Below, piece by piece: positions 35,029 through 44,500 of a stretch of DNA of 64,000 nt. This DNA comes from Imperialibacter sp964351395. GTDB lineage: Bacteria > Bacteroidota > Bacteroidia > Cytophagales > Cyclobacteriaceae. Under the pieces are notes generated by a model that was not told the origin of the DNA, ran no database searches, and saw only the letters and a list, made by a program, of their open reading frames with translations. Positions within the stretch are counted from its first letter, which is position 1. Each line of letters begins with the position of its first letter. Location: NCBI GenBank assembly GCA_964351395.1, contig CAYGOF010000010.1:62001-126000 (forward strand), given 5' to 3'. The translations under genes were made by a program, and so were the position numbers.

Positions 35029-36213
35029 TCAGCTGATTTCTAGCACCAACCCTTTTAGGTACTCTCCCTCTGGATGGTAAAGGCTAATTGGGTGGTCGGC
35101 AGGCTGATGTATTTGATAAAGAATGCGAGCCTGGCGGCCTGTGGTAGCAGCGGCTGAGAATACTGCCGTCCTAAAATCTTGAGGAGAAACGACTTGAGAG
35201 CAAGAGAAAGTAAACAGTACACCGCCTTTCTTAATTTTCTTTATCGCTTTTTCGTTGATCGTTCTGTATCCTTTTAGTCCATTTTCTAATACTCTTGTAT
35301 GCTTGGCAAATGCTGGGGGATCAAGTACGACCACATCAAAATCGTCCGGCATTTTTGCCAGATAATCGAAGGCGTCGGCACAGATGGACTCGTGTTTCCT
35401 TTTCGTTCCAAAATTTAGCTCTACAATGTCATTGGTAAGATCAATCGCCTTTTGAGAACTGTCGACACTCACTACTTCGCTTGCACCAGCCTTTAAGGCT
35501 GCGATTGAAAACCCTCCCGTGTAGCAAAAGGTATTGAGCACTTTTTTTCCTTTGCTGAATTCACCCAGCAGCTTTCTGCTTTCTCGCTGATCAATAAAAA
35601 AGCCGGTCTTTTGTCCGGTTACCACGTTTACAGAGAATTTGCAGCCATATTCGTTTACTTCCACTAAGTCGCCCTCACCGAAAATAAAACCATCTTCTGC
35701 TTTAATGGGGCCTTTAAATGGAATCGTGCCGGCACTTTTGTTGTAGCAAGCGGTTACAGGAAGGTCAATTTCCTTGAGAACATCTGCCAGCATATCTTTC
35801 ATCAGGTACATACCTATAGAGTGTGCCTGGAACACCACCGTACCATTGTAGTAATCCAAAATAAGCCCAGGCAGTCCGTCTCCTTCACCATGAACCAGGC
35901 GAAAAACGTTGAGGTCACTTCTGTTTGTCAGGCCGGCAATCGTTCGGGCTTCAAGTGCCTGAATGATTTTCGTTTTCCAGAAGGCCTGATCTACAATTAC
36001 ATCTGCGAAAGTCAACATTCGCACCGTAATGGACCCGATCTGGTAATGCCCGATGCCAAGAAACTTCTTTCTGCTATCAACTACCTGGACCAAGTCTCCT
36101 TCCTGCAGGTCCTGTGGAGTTACTTGAATGGCTCCTGAAAACACCCATGGATGAAAACGTTGAATGGAACGGTCTTTTCCTGGTTTCAGGACAATGCTAG
36201 GGTAGGAAGACAT
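35029..36213 (-). CDS. rlmI: 23S rRNA methyltransferase RlmI-type (class I SAM-dependent, PUA domain)
   Basis: The 394-residue protein has an N-terminal PUA-like domain (about 1-75, RFHPWVFSGAI) and a Rossmann methyltransferase domain. SAM-binding motif I is VLNTFCYTGGFSIAALKAGA near 222, VVSVDSSQKAI follows, and the catalytic region is VVLDPPAFAKHTR near 295 with LFTFSCSQVV near 335. RlmI methylates C1962 of 23S rRNA in E. coli; orthology is likely but not proved here. Confidence 0.92.
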   Translation of the reverse strand: MSSYPSIVLKPGKDRSIQRFHPWVFSGAIQVTPQDLQEGDLVQVVDSRKKFLGIGHYQIGSITVRMLTFADVIVDQAFWKTKIIQALEARTIAGLTNRSDLNVFRLVHGEGDGLPGLILDYYNGTVVFQAHSIGMYLMKDMLADVLKEIDLPVTACYNKSAGTIPFKGPIKAEDGFIFGEGDLVEVNEYGCKFSVNVVTGQKTGFFIDQRESRKLLGEFSKGKKVLNTFCYTGGFSIAALKAGASEVVSVDSSQKAIDLTNDIVELNFGTKRKHESICADAFDYLAKMPDDFDVVVLDPPAFAKHTRVLENGLKGYRTINEKAIKKIKKGGVLFTFSCSQVVSPQDFRTAVFSAAATTGRQARILYQIHQPADHPISLYHPEGEYLKGLVLEIS

Positions 36214-36433
36214 GATTTTAGATTAAGTAGCAAACTTAAAACGAAACTCATGAAATAGGATGAAAAGTTGAGGAATATAAATGAGATGAAATGAGATTCA
36301 CCCTTTTCTTTATTGCAACACTTTTGGCGTGTAACCTACTATGCGGAAGATAATTCTGATATTTTCAAAAAAATTACTTATATTTTATGGATATATCGGA
36401 ATGACGAATACACCAACCCAAAACTTACTTGTC

Positions 36434-37312
36434 ATGAAAAATATTTGGATCCTCTTTGTAGCTACCTTGTTTATTTTCGCCAGTTGTTCAAATGAACAGG
36501 GTAAGGAATCAGCTTCTGAAGCACCGAAAAGCCTGGTAGGAACCTGGGAACTCGTGTCATATATCAGCGATTCAAGTGGTGGACAGGAATGGAAGAAGCA
36601 ACCGTCCAATATTCTTTACCAAAAGCACCTCACGCCGACTCATTTTACCTGGGTAAGCTATCAGAAGGACAATGATCAGGTGGCGGGAATGGGTGGTGGT
36701 ACCTATACCTACGACGGGGAGCATTATGTAGAAAGTATAGAGTTTTTTCTTCCGGCCACCAGTAGTATACTTGGACAAAACATAAATTTTGAAGCTGACT
36801 TTGTAGATGGGCAGTGGCACCATACTGGCTATGTCAAGAATTTTGAATTTGATGTTGAAAGCGCTGAAACTATGGTGACTGATTCCTCGAAAATAGAAGA
36901 GATGTGGCGCAAGGTACCGGCCGTGGCGGATAACGATAGCACACTGGTTGGAACCTGGGAATTGGTATCTTACCATGAAAGAGAAGGCGGTCCGGACATG
37001 AATTATCCTGATTTTGTAAAGTATATGAAGCTTGTAACTCCCTCGCATTTCATTTGGATTCAATACAATGAAGAGGGCGACTATATTTCGGGTACTGGCA
37101 CAGGGTCTTACGAGTATGATGGGAATAAATACATTGAAAATGTGACGATGCTGCACCCTTCAGGTAATGTCTTAACTGGTGCAAGGGTCACTTTTGGTGG
37201 GACAGTTAATACGAATAGGTGGACACTTTTTGCTGAAAATACTACGAAAGGTGGAAAGGAAATCGACTCAGTTTATATTGATGAAGTGTGGACAAGATTC
37301 AGAAAGCGCTAG
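36434..37312 (+). CDS. lipoprotein with two tandem lipocalin-like domains
   Basis: The product is about 292 residues from ATG 36434, which gives a lipoprotein signal with lipobox FASC. Two related domains follow, each starting LVGTWELVSY (at about residues 35 and 171). Each has a THFTWVSY/SHFIWIQY strand, a G-x-Y-x-YDGxxYxE block and an end like EMWRKV/EVWTRF. The repeats are diverged, so the duplication is old. The fold is likely an eight-strand lipocalin-like barrel; the ligand is unknown. The frame extends upstream to 36341, but that part has no signal features. Confidence 0.8.
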   Translation: MKNIWILFVATLFIFASCSNEQGKESASEAPKSLVGTWELVSYISDSSGGQEWKKQPSNILYQKHLTPTHFTWVSYQKDNDQVAGMGGGTYTYDGEHYVESIEFFLPATSSILGQNINFEADFVDGQWHHTGYVKNFEFDVESAETMVTDSSKIEEMWRKVPAVADNDSTLVGTWELVSYHEREGGPDMNYPDFVKYMKLVTPSHFIWIQYNEEGDYISGTGTGSYEYDGNKYIENVTMLHPSGNVLTGARVTFGGTVNTNRWTLFAENTTKGGKEIDSVYIDEVWTRFRKR

Positions 37313-37334
37313 TTGGTGCTTTTGCGAAGCATTT

Positions 37335-37364
37335 AACCCGGGGTATTACCCTCGGGTTTTTTTT
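37335..37364 (+). terminator. rho-independent terminator after the lipoprotein gene
   Basis: AACCCG GGG pairs with CCC T CGGGTT around a TATTA loop (one bulged T), followed by eight T. It lies 22 bases after the stop. Confidence 0.85.
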
Positions 37365-37424
37365 GTTTCCTATATCTTCTACAAAACTACAACAAAAAAT
37401 ATTACTTTTACGTTTGTATAACAA

Positions 37425-37769
37425 ATGGCGAATATGAAAGGCTCTTATCTGGGGGAATTAGAAGAACTTATTCTACTTACTGTTGGTGCACTATACGACG
37501 AAGCATATGGTGTTGCGGTAATGGATGAGATAGAAAAACAAACAGGCCGAAGTGTCAATGTAAGTGCTGCACATGCCGTATTGAGGAGGTTGGAGGACAA
37601 GGGTTTTGTGATCTCTCGGATGGGCGGCGCTACCAATGAAAGGGGAGGGCGAAGGAAACGCTACTTCACGTTGACGGCTGTTGGCAAAAAGGCGCTGGAT
37701 GAGTCATTTGCTTTCAGAAATGAACTCTACAACCGAATACCAAAAATGGCTTTCAATTTTTCTATATGA
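37425..37769 (+). CDS. PadR family transcriptional regulator
   Basis: The 114-residue protein has the PadR winged helix: LGELEELILLTVGALYDEAYGVAVMDEIEK, then VNVSAAHAVLRRLEDKGFVISRM and RKRYFTLTAVGKKAL. PadR proteins repress transport or detoxification genes. Its stop codon overlaps the start of the FtsX-like permease gene (ATGA), so the two are translationally coupled and it probably regulates that operon. A terminator separates it from the gene before. Confidence 0.94.
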   Translation: MANMKGSYLGELEELILLTVGALYDEAYGVAVMDEIEKQTGRSVNVSAAHAVLRRLEDKGFVISRMGGATNERGGRRKRYFTLTAVGKKALDESFAFRNELYNRIPKMAFNFSI

Positions 37770-40357
37770 AACAGCCTTTGCCCCCCAAGTGGGCAGTCCG
37801 ATTTCTGCGATGGTATTGCAATCCTGACCTCCTTGAGGAGATAGAAGGGGATATTTATGAAATTTTTGATCGGGAGGCGCTGCAAGATACTGCCACCGCC
37901 AGGCGACATTTTTTATGGAACGTGATCAGATTTTTTCGTTGGTCAAATATCAAAAGAACAAACTCAAATAAAAAGGCTAATCAAATGGGACTTATTCAAA
38001 ATTACATCACGATAGGTTTTCGGAACCTATCCAGGAATTGGGGCGTATCGCTCATCAATATTCTTGGCTTGTCCACGGCCATTGGCCTGGGCATAGCTAT
38101 CTTCATTTTTGTGGATATGCAAACCCACATGGATGATTTTCATGCCAACAGAAAGAATATTTACCAGATAGTCAACCATGTGCGGACAGAAAATAGTACG
38201 GCACTTTGGGGTGACACACCGATCCTAATTGGACCTGATTTGACAGAAAAGCATGCTGGCGTTAAAGCAGTAACTCGAATCGAGTTTCAGTATGGTAATA
38301 TGCGTTTTGGCGATAATGTTTTTAGTGAACGATTGTCGTTTGTCGACCCGGGATTGTTGAAGATGTTTGATTTTCCTATCAAGTATGGAGATGAAAATGC
38401 ATTGGAGAACAAAAATTATTTGGTGATCGGAAAGAATACGGCTGAAAAATATTTTGGCAGCGAGAACCCAATGGGCAAGGATGTGACTATCAAATATTCA
38501 AACGGCATTATACAAAACTATACTATCGGCGCTGTGCTGGATAAAAGGCCAGACAAGGCAAGTTTTTCCTTTGAAATCATGGTGCCCATGGATAACTTCT
38601 TCGATCTTAAACTTGAAGATCACTACGATTGGGCCTACTCTACAGATGCAATTTTCATCGAAATGAAGGAGGGGCATACTCCTCCTGAGCTTGACGAGAC
38701 ATTCAATGGCTACGTGGCCCTACAAAACCAAACAAGTAGCAAATGGCCAATTGAAAAATTTGAAATGATTCCTTTGCCCGAGGTGGCTTTGAGGTCTTTT
38801 GAAATAGACGGATCAATTAGTGGCGCGGGACACCCGGCAGGCAGGATAGGCCTGATGGTAGTAGCCGCCATGCTGGTTTTGCTGGCTTGCTTTAATTACA
38901 TGAACATTTCCGTAACGGCTGCCACAAAACGGCTGAAGGAAATTGCAATGAGGAAGGTGATAGGAGGGAATCGGCGACAAATTATTTTCCAGTTTATTTT
39001 GGAAAACATGATTTTGTGCACATTTGCCTTGATTATCGGCACCATGCTGAGCTACTATTTTTTCCTGCCAGGGATTAACTTGATGATCCCGATTTCGATC
39101 CCCTATGAGTTTTCCAGCATGCCAACCTTGGTTGGATTTTTTGGCGGTTTACTGCTTCTCATCGGTGTTGTGTCTGGTGCATATCCCGCTTTGTATGTGT
39201 CTAAATTTCAACCTACAAGTATATTTCGTGGAAATGAAAAGCTTGGATCCAAAAACATGTTCAGCAAGGTATTACTTGGCTTTCAATTCCTGTTTGCTAT
39301 CAGCACCATCATAGCCTGTTTTGTTTTTACTGACAATGCGATGTATCAGGCAGAGAAAGATTGGGGCTACAATCCTAAAGGTGTGATTTCGCTTCCTTTG
39401 GTAGAAGCTTCTCACTTTCAGGCATTGAGAGATGCTGGTGATCGAAATGCTTCTGTTGTTAGTTATGCTGGCAGCAACTTTCATGTTGCAAGAGCGAATC
39501 ATCTCACCAAAGCAGATGTGCTTGATAAGGAAGTGAAAACTTTTGCTCTCAATGTTGGTGATAACTATATGGAAACCATGGGCTTCCGCTTAAAAGAAGG
39601 ACGGTTTTTTGGTGCTAGTAAATCAGCTGACCAGGAAAGTAGCATCATAGTTACCGAAATGTTTGTAGAAAGAGCTGGCTGGGAACAAGCGATTGGCCAG
39701 CAAGTAATTTATGACAGTGCCAGGTATAACGTAGTAGGCGTTGTCGAGAATTTCATGTCTGAAGTGTTTTATTCTGAAATGCTGCCAGTCATCTTCACCT
39801 TGGCCCCCGAGGAAGAGTTTAATTATTTCATTGTCAAAGCGGCACCGGGAAAGGAGAAAGAAGTAGATGAATATTTTGCTGCCGCCTGGACTGCCATAGC
39901 ACCCAACGACCCGTATAACAGCAAATATCAAGCAGATGTATTCGACATGTTCTACCAGGAAAACCATGGAAATATTGTAGTGATCAGCTTTATATCCGGA
40001 CTTGCAATTCTGTTGGCTTGCCTCGGTCTGTTTGGGTTATTGGGCTTTAGTATTCAAAGCAGGAAAAAGGAATTTGGTATCAGAAAAGTGCTCGGAGCCG
40101 ATTCAATGCAGATACTTAGCATTGCGAGCAGGCAGTATTTTTGGACGATTGTAGTCGCCTTCTTGTTAGGGGCACCTGCCGGAGCTTTTCTTATCACGCA
40201 GATGATCAATTCAATTTATCCTGACCCCAAAGAGACAACAGCACTACCTTTCGTATTGGCAATAGGTATCATACTGTTGACGACCCTTGTGACGCTCGCT
40301 ACTCAAGTAAGTAAGGCTACCAGCGTCAATCCAGTACAGACCCTTAGAAGTCAATAA
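37766..40357 (+). CDS. FtsX/MacB-like ABC transporter permease with N-terminal prefix domain
   Basis: The 863-residue protein starts with a short permease prefix domain (about 1-65, PPKWAVRFLRWYCNPDLLEEIEGDIYEIF) that is common in Bacteroidota. Two MacB_PCD-FtsX halves follow, with helices near 95, 375, 420 and 475 in the first, and 510, 750, 800 and 835 in the second. AMRKVIGGNRRQII and GIRKVLGADSMQIL are the coupling helices. No ATPase gene is next to it, so it must use a partner encoded elsewhere or act otherwise. PadR control is likely. Confidence 0.93.
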   Translation: MKQPLPPKWAVRFLRWYCNPDLLEEIEGDIYEIFDREALQDTATARRHFLWNVIRFFRWSNIKRTNSNKKANQMGLIQNYITIGFRNLSRNWGVSLINILGLSTAIGLGIAIFIFVDMQTHMDDFHANRKNIYQIVNHVRTENSTALWGDTPILIGPDLTEKHAGVKAVTRIEFQYGNMRFGDNVFSERLSFVDPGLLKMFDFPIKYGDENALENKNYLVIGKNTAEKYFGSENPMGKDVTIKYSNGIIQNYTIGAVLDKRPDKASFSFEIMVPMDNFFDLKLEDHYDWAYSTDAIFIEMKEGHTPPELDETFNGYVALQNQTSSKWPIEKFEMIPLPEVALRSFEIDGSISGAGHPAGRIGLMVVAAMLVLLACFNYMNISVTAATKRLKEIAMRKVIGGNRRQIIFQFILENMILCTFALIIGTMLSYYFFLPGINLMIPISIPYEFSSMPTLVGFFGGLLLLIGVVSGAYPALYVSKFQPTSIFRGNEKLGSKNMFSKVLLGFQFLFAISTIIACFVFTDNAMYQAEKDWGYNPKGVISLPLVEASHFQALRDAGDRNASVVSYAGSNFHVARANHLTKADVLDKEVKTFALNVGDNYMETMGFRLKEGRFFGASKSADQESSIIVTEMFVERAGWEQAIGQQVIYDSARYNVVGVVENFMSEVFYSEMLPVIFTLAPEEEFNYFIVKAAPGKEKEVDEYFAAAWTAIAPNDPYNSKYQADVFDMFYQENHGNIVVISFISGLAILLACLGLFGLLGFSIQSRKKEFGIRKVLGADSMQILSIASRQYFWTIVVAFLLGAPAGAFLITQMINSIYPDPKETTALPFVLAIGIILLTTLVTLATQVSKATSVNPVQTLRSQ

Positions 40358-40373
40358 AAAGAGGTTGCAATAG

Positions 40374-40401
40374 AGTGCCTGCATTTACGATTGCAGGCAC
40401 T
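40374..40401. terminator. bidirectional terminator between permease and comB
   Basis: AGTGCCTGCA pairs perfectly with TGCAGGCACT around an eight-base loop. On the plus strand it is followed by TTTATTT. The minus-strand comB stop lies 5 bases away, so it can serve both convergent transcripts. Confidence 0.8.
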
Positions 40402-40405
40402 TTAT

Positions 40406-41113
40406 TTAGTTTGCTGCAACCAAATGATCGCCCCTTAGTACTGGAACCACTTCAAATTTGTCTTCCTCAACACAAAACTCGATGTCTTTATATACATCAA
40501 GGTTATTGAGGCGACGGGCGTGGGATGATTCCTTGATAAATGCGAAAAGATCGTTCTTTTCAGATTGGTAGAGCTTCAGCATCATTCTGGGTACGTCGCA
40601 TTCAGGTTGATGGGTCGCTTGCAGCTTGTCAACGAGGGCACCAGCAAAAAGGCTGTCTTCCATATTGACTTTACCTTTCCATGCTGCACAAACCACGACT
40701 ATATCTTTGTCGGCGATTTTGATGTAATTGGCTACTGCTGATAAATTGAGAAAGGCGCCAATGATGATTTGTTCAGCATCTCTCGACTTTTCAATAGCAA
40801 GTGTACCATTGGTGGTAGTGACAGCAACTTTCTGACCTTTGAGCTTAGGCTCCATGTATTCGAAAGGGGAGTTGCCCATGTCAAAGCCATCTACTTTACT
40901 ACCATTTCGCTCTCCGGCAGTAAAATAGCCTTCATTTTTCAGTAGTTTACAAGTAGTTACATCTGCTAGTGGTTTGATAGATGCTACGCCAGTGGCTAGC
41001 CCGGATACCATGCAGGAAGTGGCGCGAAGTATATCCACCACAACCACTATTTTGCCTTTCAGGGGGTATTGATGGATTAATTCCGGAGAAAGGCAAACAT
41101 CAATATTCCTCAT
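40406..41113 (-). CDS. comB: 2-phosphosulfolactate phosphatase
   Basis: The 235-residue protein matches ComB: VVVVDILRATSCMVSGLATG near 22, GERNGSKVDGFDMGNSPFEY near 65, VAVTTTNGTLAIEKS near 94 and VVVCAAWKGKVNMEDSLFAGAL near 140. ComB dephosphorylates 2-phosphosulfolactate in coenzyme M synthesis in archaea. In bacteria lacking coenzyme M it is thought to serve sulfolactate metabolism or another phosphatase role. It lies 4 bases after gcvT and probably shares its operon. Confidence 0.93.
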   Translation of the reverse strand: MRNIDVCLSPELIHQYPLKGKIVVVVDILRATSCMVSGLATGVASIKPLADVTTCKLLKNEGYFTAGERNGSKVDGFDMGNSPFEYMEPKLKGQKVAVTTTNGTLAIEKSRDAEQIIIGAFLNLSAVANYIKIADKDIVVVCAAWKGKVNMEDSLFAGALVDKLQATHQPECDVPRMMLKLYQSEKNDLFAFIKESSHARRLNNLDVYKDIEFCVEEDKFEVVPVLRGDHLVAAN

Positions 41114-41117
41114 GAGA

Positions 41118-42215
41118 TTACTTTTTAAGAAAGGGAACCTTCACCACTTTGGCATTCAGGAATTTTCCTCTTACGCCAACAAATATTTCGCTTTCTGGCT
41201 GACTGTATTCTTTGGCTACGTAGCCCATTCCAATACCAATACCCAGCGTCGGAGATTGTGAACCAGAAGTTACTTCCCCAATTTTCTCTTCCGAGGCATT
41301 GAATAGTTCGTAATGCGCTCTTGGAATGCCACGGTCAATCATTTCAAAGCCCACTAATTTTTTGGAGATACCTGCTTCTTTTTGCGCTTTAATTGCAGCT
41401 GAGTTAGTAAAGTCTTTTGTGAATTTGGTGATCCAGCCAAGACCTGCCTCAATGGGCGAGGTGGTGTCGTCAATATCATTGCCATACAGGCAGAATCCCA
41501 TTTCGAGACGGAGCGTGTCTCTTGCTCCCAATCCGATTGGTTTGATTCCTTCTGATGCTCCTGCTTCAAACACTTTATCCCAAAGGGCTTTTGCATGTTC
41601 ATTTTTGACGTAAAGTTCGAAACCTCCTGCGCCAGTGTAGCCTGTCGCTGAAATAATCACATCCTTGATACCGCCAATTTCACCCACCGTGAAATGATAG
41701 TAGCTGATAGCTGAAAGGTCGATCGTGGTAAGCTTTTGAAGAATTTCAACTGCTTTCGGGCCCTGAACAGCGAAAAGAGAGGTGGCTTCTGAGATGTTGG
41801 TCATTTTGGCCTCAAAGGAGTTATGACTGCTGATCCAGTTCCAATCTTTGTCGATATTGGAGGCATTTACAACCAGCAGGTATTTTTCATCTGCCATTTT
41901 ATATACCAAAAGGTCGTCGACAATGCCGCCCTTGTCGTTTGGAAGGCAAGAGTATTGCGCCTGTCCATCGACCAATTTAGATGCATCGTTGGAAGTTACG
42001 CTCTGGATAAGTGGGAGTGCACCAGGGCCTTCCACCATAAACTCACCCATATGCGAAACGTCGAATACGCCAACGGCATTTCGTACCGTATGGTGTTCGT
42101 CGAGGTCGGAGGAGTAACGGACAGGCATATTGTAGCCTGCGAAAGGCACCATTTTACCACCTAGCGCTACATGAACGTCATTGAGGGCCACTTTTTTTAA
42201 TTCTGAAGAATCCAT
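41118..42215 (-). CDS. gcvT: glycine cleavage system T protein (aminomethyltransferase)
   Basis: The 365-residue length fits GcvT. Landmarks are MVPFAGYNMPVRYSSDLDEHH near 21, VGVFDVSHMGEF near 48, ISATGYTGAGGFELYV near 187 and EMGFCLYGNDIDDTTSPIEAGL near 235. The protein transfers the methylene group of the H-protein-bound glycine intermediate to tetrahydrofolate and releases ammonia. Genes for the P and H proteins are not in this window. Confidence 0.96.
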   Translation of the reverse strand: MDSSELKKVALNDVHVALGGKMVPFAGYNMPVRYSSDLDEHHTVRNAVGVFDVSHMGEFMVEGPGALPLIQSVTSNDASKLVDGQAQYSCLPNDKGGIVDDLLVYKMADEKYLLVVNASNIDKDWNWISSHNSFEAKMTNISEATSLFAVQGPKAVEILQKLTTIDLSAISYYHFTVGEIGGIKDVIISATGYTGAGGFELYVKNEHAKALWDKVFEAGASEGIKPIGLGARDTLRLEMGFCLYGNDIDDTTSPIEAGLGWITKFTKDFTNSAAIKAQKEAGISKKLVGFEMIDRGIPRAHYELFNASEEKIGEVTSGSQSPTLGIGIGMGYVAKEYSQPESEIFVGVRGKFLNAKVVKVPFLKK

Positions 42216-42397
42216 TCGTTTGCTGTTTATCAGGAAGCTGCAAAAGTAGCAATAATTGACAATTGAAAGGAATGGAATTTCCTTAATGAAAATACGCTAT
42301 CGAAATGCTGCTTGCACTGAGTCTATTATATTAACAATTGCGAACTACCTTTTTGGAAGAATTTTGTGTGTTGTCGACACAGGCTTTAAAGTTCACC

Positions 42398-43579
42398 TCA
42401 TTTTGAAGCTGCAATTGCTTGCTCAAGGTCTGCGATCACGTCATCAACGTGTTCGAGTCCTACCGATACCCTGATCAAGCCATCTGTTATGCCTACAGCA
42501 AGCCGCTCGTCGGTGTTAAGCTTAGAATGAGTAGTCGAGGCCGGATGCGTCGCGATGGTCCGTGTGTCGCCCAGATTGGCTGAAAATGAGATCATTTTAA
42601 GGGCATCAAGAAACTTTTTGCCTCGTTCAACTCCTCCGCCGAGTTCAAATGTGACGAGTCCTCCGCCAAGTTTCATTTGTTTTTTCGCCAGGGCCTGTTG
42701 TGGATGCGAAGGGAGGAAAGGATATTTTACCCATATTACCTCCGGGTGACTTTCAAGGTGGGTTGCCAACTTCAACGCATTGTCGCAATGCTTTTCCATA
42801 CGCACGGCAAGAGTTTCCAGGCTTTTTGAAAGAATCCAGCCGTTGAAAGGAGACATGGCCGGTCCTGTATGTCTGGCAAAGAACCTCACTTTTTCAATAT
42901 GTTCTTTGCTGCCTAAAACGGCTCCTCCAATGGCTCTGCCTTGTCCGTCGATGAACTTAGTGGCCGAGTGAGTAACAAGATGCACCCCGTACTTTGCTGG
43001 GTTTTGTAGATAGGGCGTGGCGAAGCAATTGTCGATATTGACGATGAGCTTGTGTTTTTTTCCAAACTGACCCAACCAATCAAGGTCGATCAGGTCCAGG
43101 GCTGGATTGGAAGGAGTTTCGGCAAATACCATTTTTGTATTCGGGGTTACTGCCTTCTCCCAAACCTCAGGGGAGTCATTTAGGTTGACATAGGTATGCG
43201 TGATGCCCCAACGTGGAAACAATTGAGTGAGTATTTGGTGGGTAGAGCCAAATACCGAACGGGAGGCTATGATATGATCGCCGCTGTTGAGAAAGGCAGC
43301 CATGCTGGTGAACATAGCAGCCATTCCCGAAGCCATGGCCATGCCATCTTCTGTCCCTTCCAATAAGCAAAGCTTTTGGATCAACTCATCATTATTTGGA
43401 TTAGAGAACCGGGTGTAGATGTTCCCTTCTTCTTCGTTGGCGAACAGCGCCCGAGCTTGCTCGGCATCGTTGAATACGAAACTTGACGTGGCGTAAATTG
43501 GAACGCTATGTTCTCTTTGAGACGAACGCTCGGCCTGTGTACGGATCGCATTGGTTTCAAAATGCCTTTTATTACTCAT
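42398..43579 (-). CDS. metZ: O-succinylhomoserine sulfhydrylase-like PLP enzyme
   Basis: The 393-residue protein is a Cys/Met-metabolism PLP enzyme: EHSVPIYATSSFVFNDAEQA near 24, MASGMAAMFTSMAAFLNSGD near 81, NIDNCFATPYLQNPA near 180 and THSATKFIDGQGRAIGG near 205, which holds the PLP lysine. The FIDGQGR segment fits MetZ (O-succinylhomoserine sulfhydrylase), which makes homocysteine directly with sulphide. Cystathionine gamma-synthase activity is the alternative. Confidence 0.9.
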   Translation of the reverse strand: MSNKRHFETNAIRTQAERSSQREHSVPIYATSSFVFNDAEQARALFANEEEGNIYTRFSNPNNDELIQKLCLLEGTEDGMAMASGMAAMFTSMAAFLNSGDHIIASRSVFGSTHQILTQLFPRWGITHTYVNLNDSPEVWEKAVTPNTKMVFAETPSNPALDLIDLDWLGQFGKKHKLIVNIDNCFATPYLQNPAKYGVHLVTHSATKFIDGQGRAIGGAVLGSKEHIEKVRFFARHTGPAMSPFNGWILSKSLETLAVRMEKHCDNALKLATHLESHPEVIWVKYPFLPSHPQQALAKKQMKLGGGLVTFELGGGVERGKKFLDALKMISFSANLGDTRTIATHPASTTHSKLNTDERLAVGITDGLIRVSVGLEHVDDVIADLEQAIAASK

Positions 43580-43729
43580 GGTTGGTGTTTGCTAATTGAA
43601 GGGTTCAAAGTGAAGCCTTATTTCGTACATTTCAAAAAAAATAGTTCGTTTAAATACTGATTACGCGATTAATTCTTGTTTTTTGGTGGACTTAATTTGA
43701 TCTTCGAATATTATAGAACTCTAGGAGCC

Positions 43730-44044
43730 ATGAAGGAAATAAGTGTAAGTGAATTAAAGAAACTAATGGATGCCGGGGCTGATTTTCAGTTAATCGATGT
43801 GAGAGAGCCCAATGAAGTTGAACAAGCGAGCATTGGAGGTCTTCATATTGCAATGGGCAATATGGCTGATAATTTGGATAAAGTGGAGAAAGGCAAGCAG
43901 GTAGTGGTGTATTGCAGGAGTGGCCGAAGAAGTGGGACTGTTGTGGAGTTTTTAGAAAGAAAAGGTTTTGACAATGCTTACAATATGGCGGGCGGTATTT
44001 TAGCATGGAAGGCTGAGCTGGACCCTAATTTGAATGTAAGCTGA
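43730..44044 (+). CDS. single-domain rhodanese
   Basis: The 104-residue protein starts at ATG 43730, just after a TAGGAG stretch that may be a ribosome-binding site (rare in this window). The rhodanese domain has FQLIDVREPNEVEQASIGG and the active loop VVVYCRSGRRSGTVVEFL with the catalytic cysteine. It likely transfers sulphane sulphur. A hairpin terminator follows. Confidence 0.93.
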   Translation: MKEISVSELKKLMDAGADFQLIDVREPNEVEQASIGGLHIAMGNMADNLDKVEKGKQVVVYCRSGRRSGTVVEFLERKGFDNAYNMAGGILAWKAELDPNLNVS

Positions 44045-44066
44045 TATTTCATATACCATTACCAAG

Positions 44067-44100
44067 AGCCCTTGCCATGTGAAATGAGAAGGGCTTTTTT
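44067..44100 (+). terminator. rho-independent terminator after rhodanese gene
   Basis: AGCCCTT at 44067-44073 pairs with AAGGGCT at 44089-44095; six T follow. Confidence 0.8.
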
Positions 44101-44150
44101 GTTCGTTTTGCCTCTGTTTTAGTTTTTACTACACAGGTATCTCGACATTT

Positions 44151-44498
44151 CTATTGCTTTTTCTTTTTACTTGCTTTGGCTTTTGGATTAAAATCCAAAG
44201 CCAGCCTGATCCAGTAGTCCAATTCTTCGTCCAGGTCCAATCCATCGGGGGAGACAAAAACATAGCCCTTCATCGGGCGACCCGTAAAGTCCATTTCTGT
44301 TGCTCCTTTCTTAGTGATAGCTTCCTGATATATTTCAGGGTCAATCCTTACCATCAGTTGGTTTTTGATAATGCCTACTGTCATTTTGCTGTCAACGAGG
44401 TAGCAAAGGCCTCCCATCATCTTTTTTTCTTCAAATAGTGTCCTGGCCTCCCTGAGACTTCGGTTTATTCGCTCGGCCAGGTGTTCATCATAAGCCAT
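44151..44498 (-). CDS. TfoX N-terminal domain protein
   Basis: The 115-residue protein carries the TfoX_N domain: EARTLFEEKKMMGGLCYLVDSKMTVGII and LMVRIDPEIYQEAI, followed by the PMKGYVFVSPDGL segment. It ends in a lysine-rich tail. In Haemophilus and E. coli full-length TfoX/Sxy controls competence; stand-alone N-terminal proteins like this are widespread and of unknown role. It starts 2 bases after the GH95 stop, so it is probably the last gene of that operon. Confidence 0.9.
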   Translation of the reverse strand: MAYDEHLAERINRSLREARTLFEEKKMMGGLCYLVDSKMTVGIIKNQLMVRIDPEIYQEAITKKGATEMDFTGRPMKGYVFVSPDGLDLDEELDYWIRLALDFNPKAKASKKKKQ

Positions 44499-44500
44499 AA

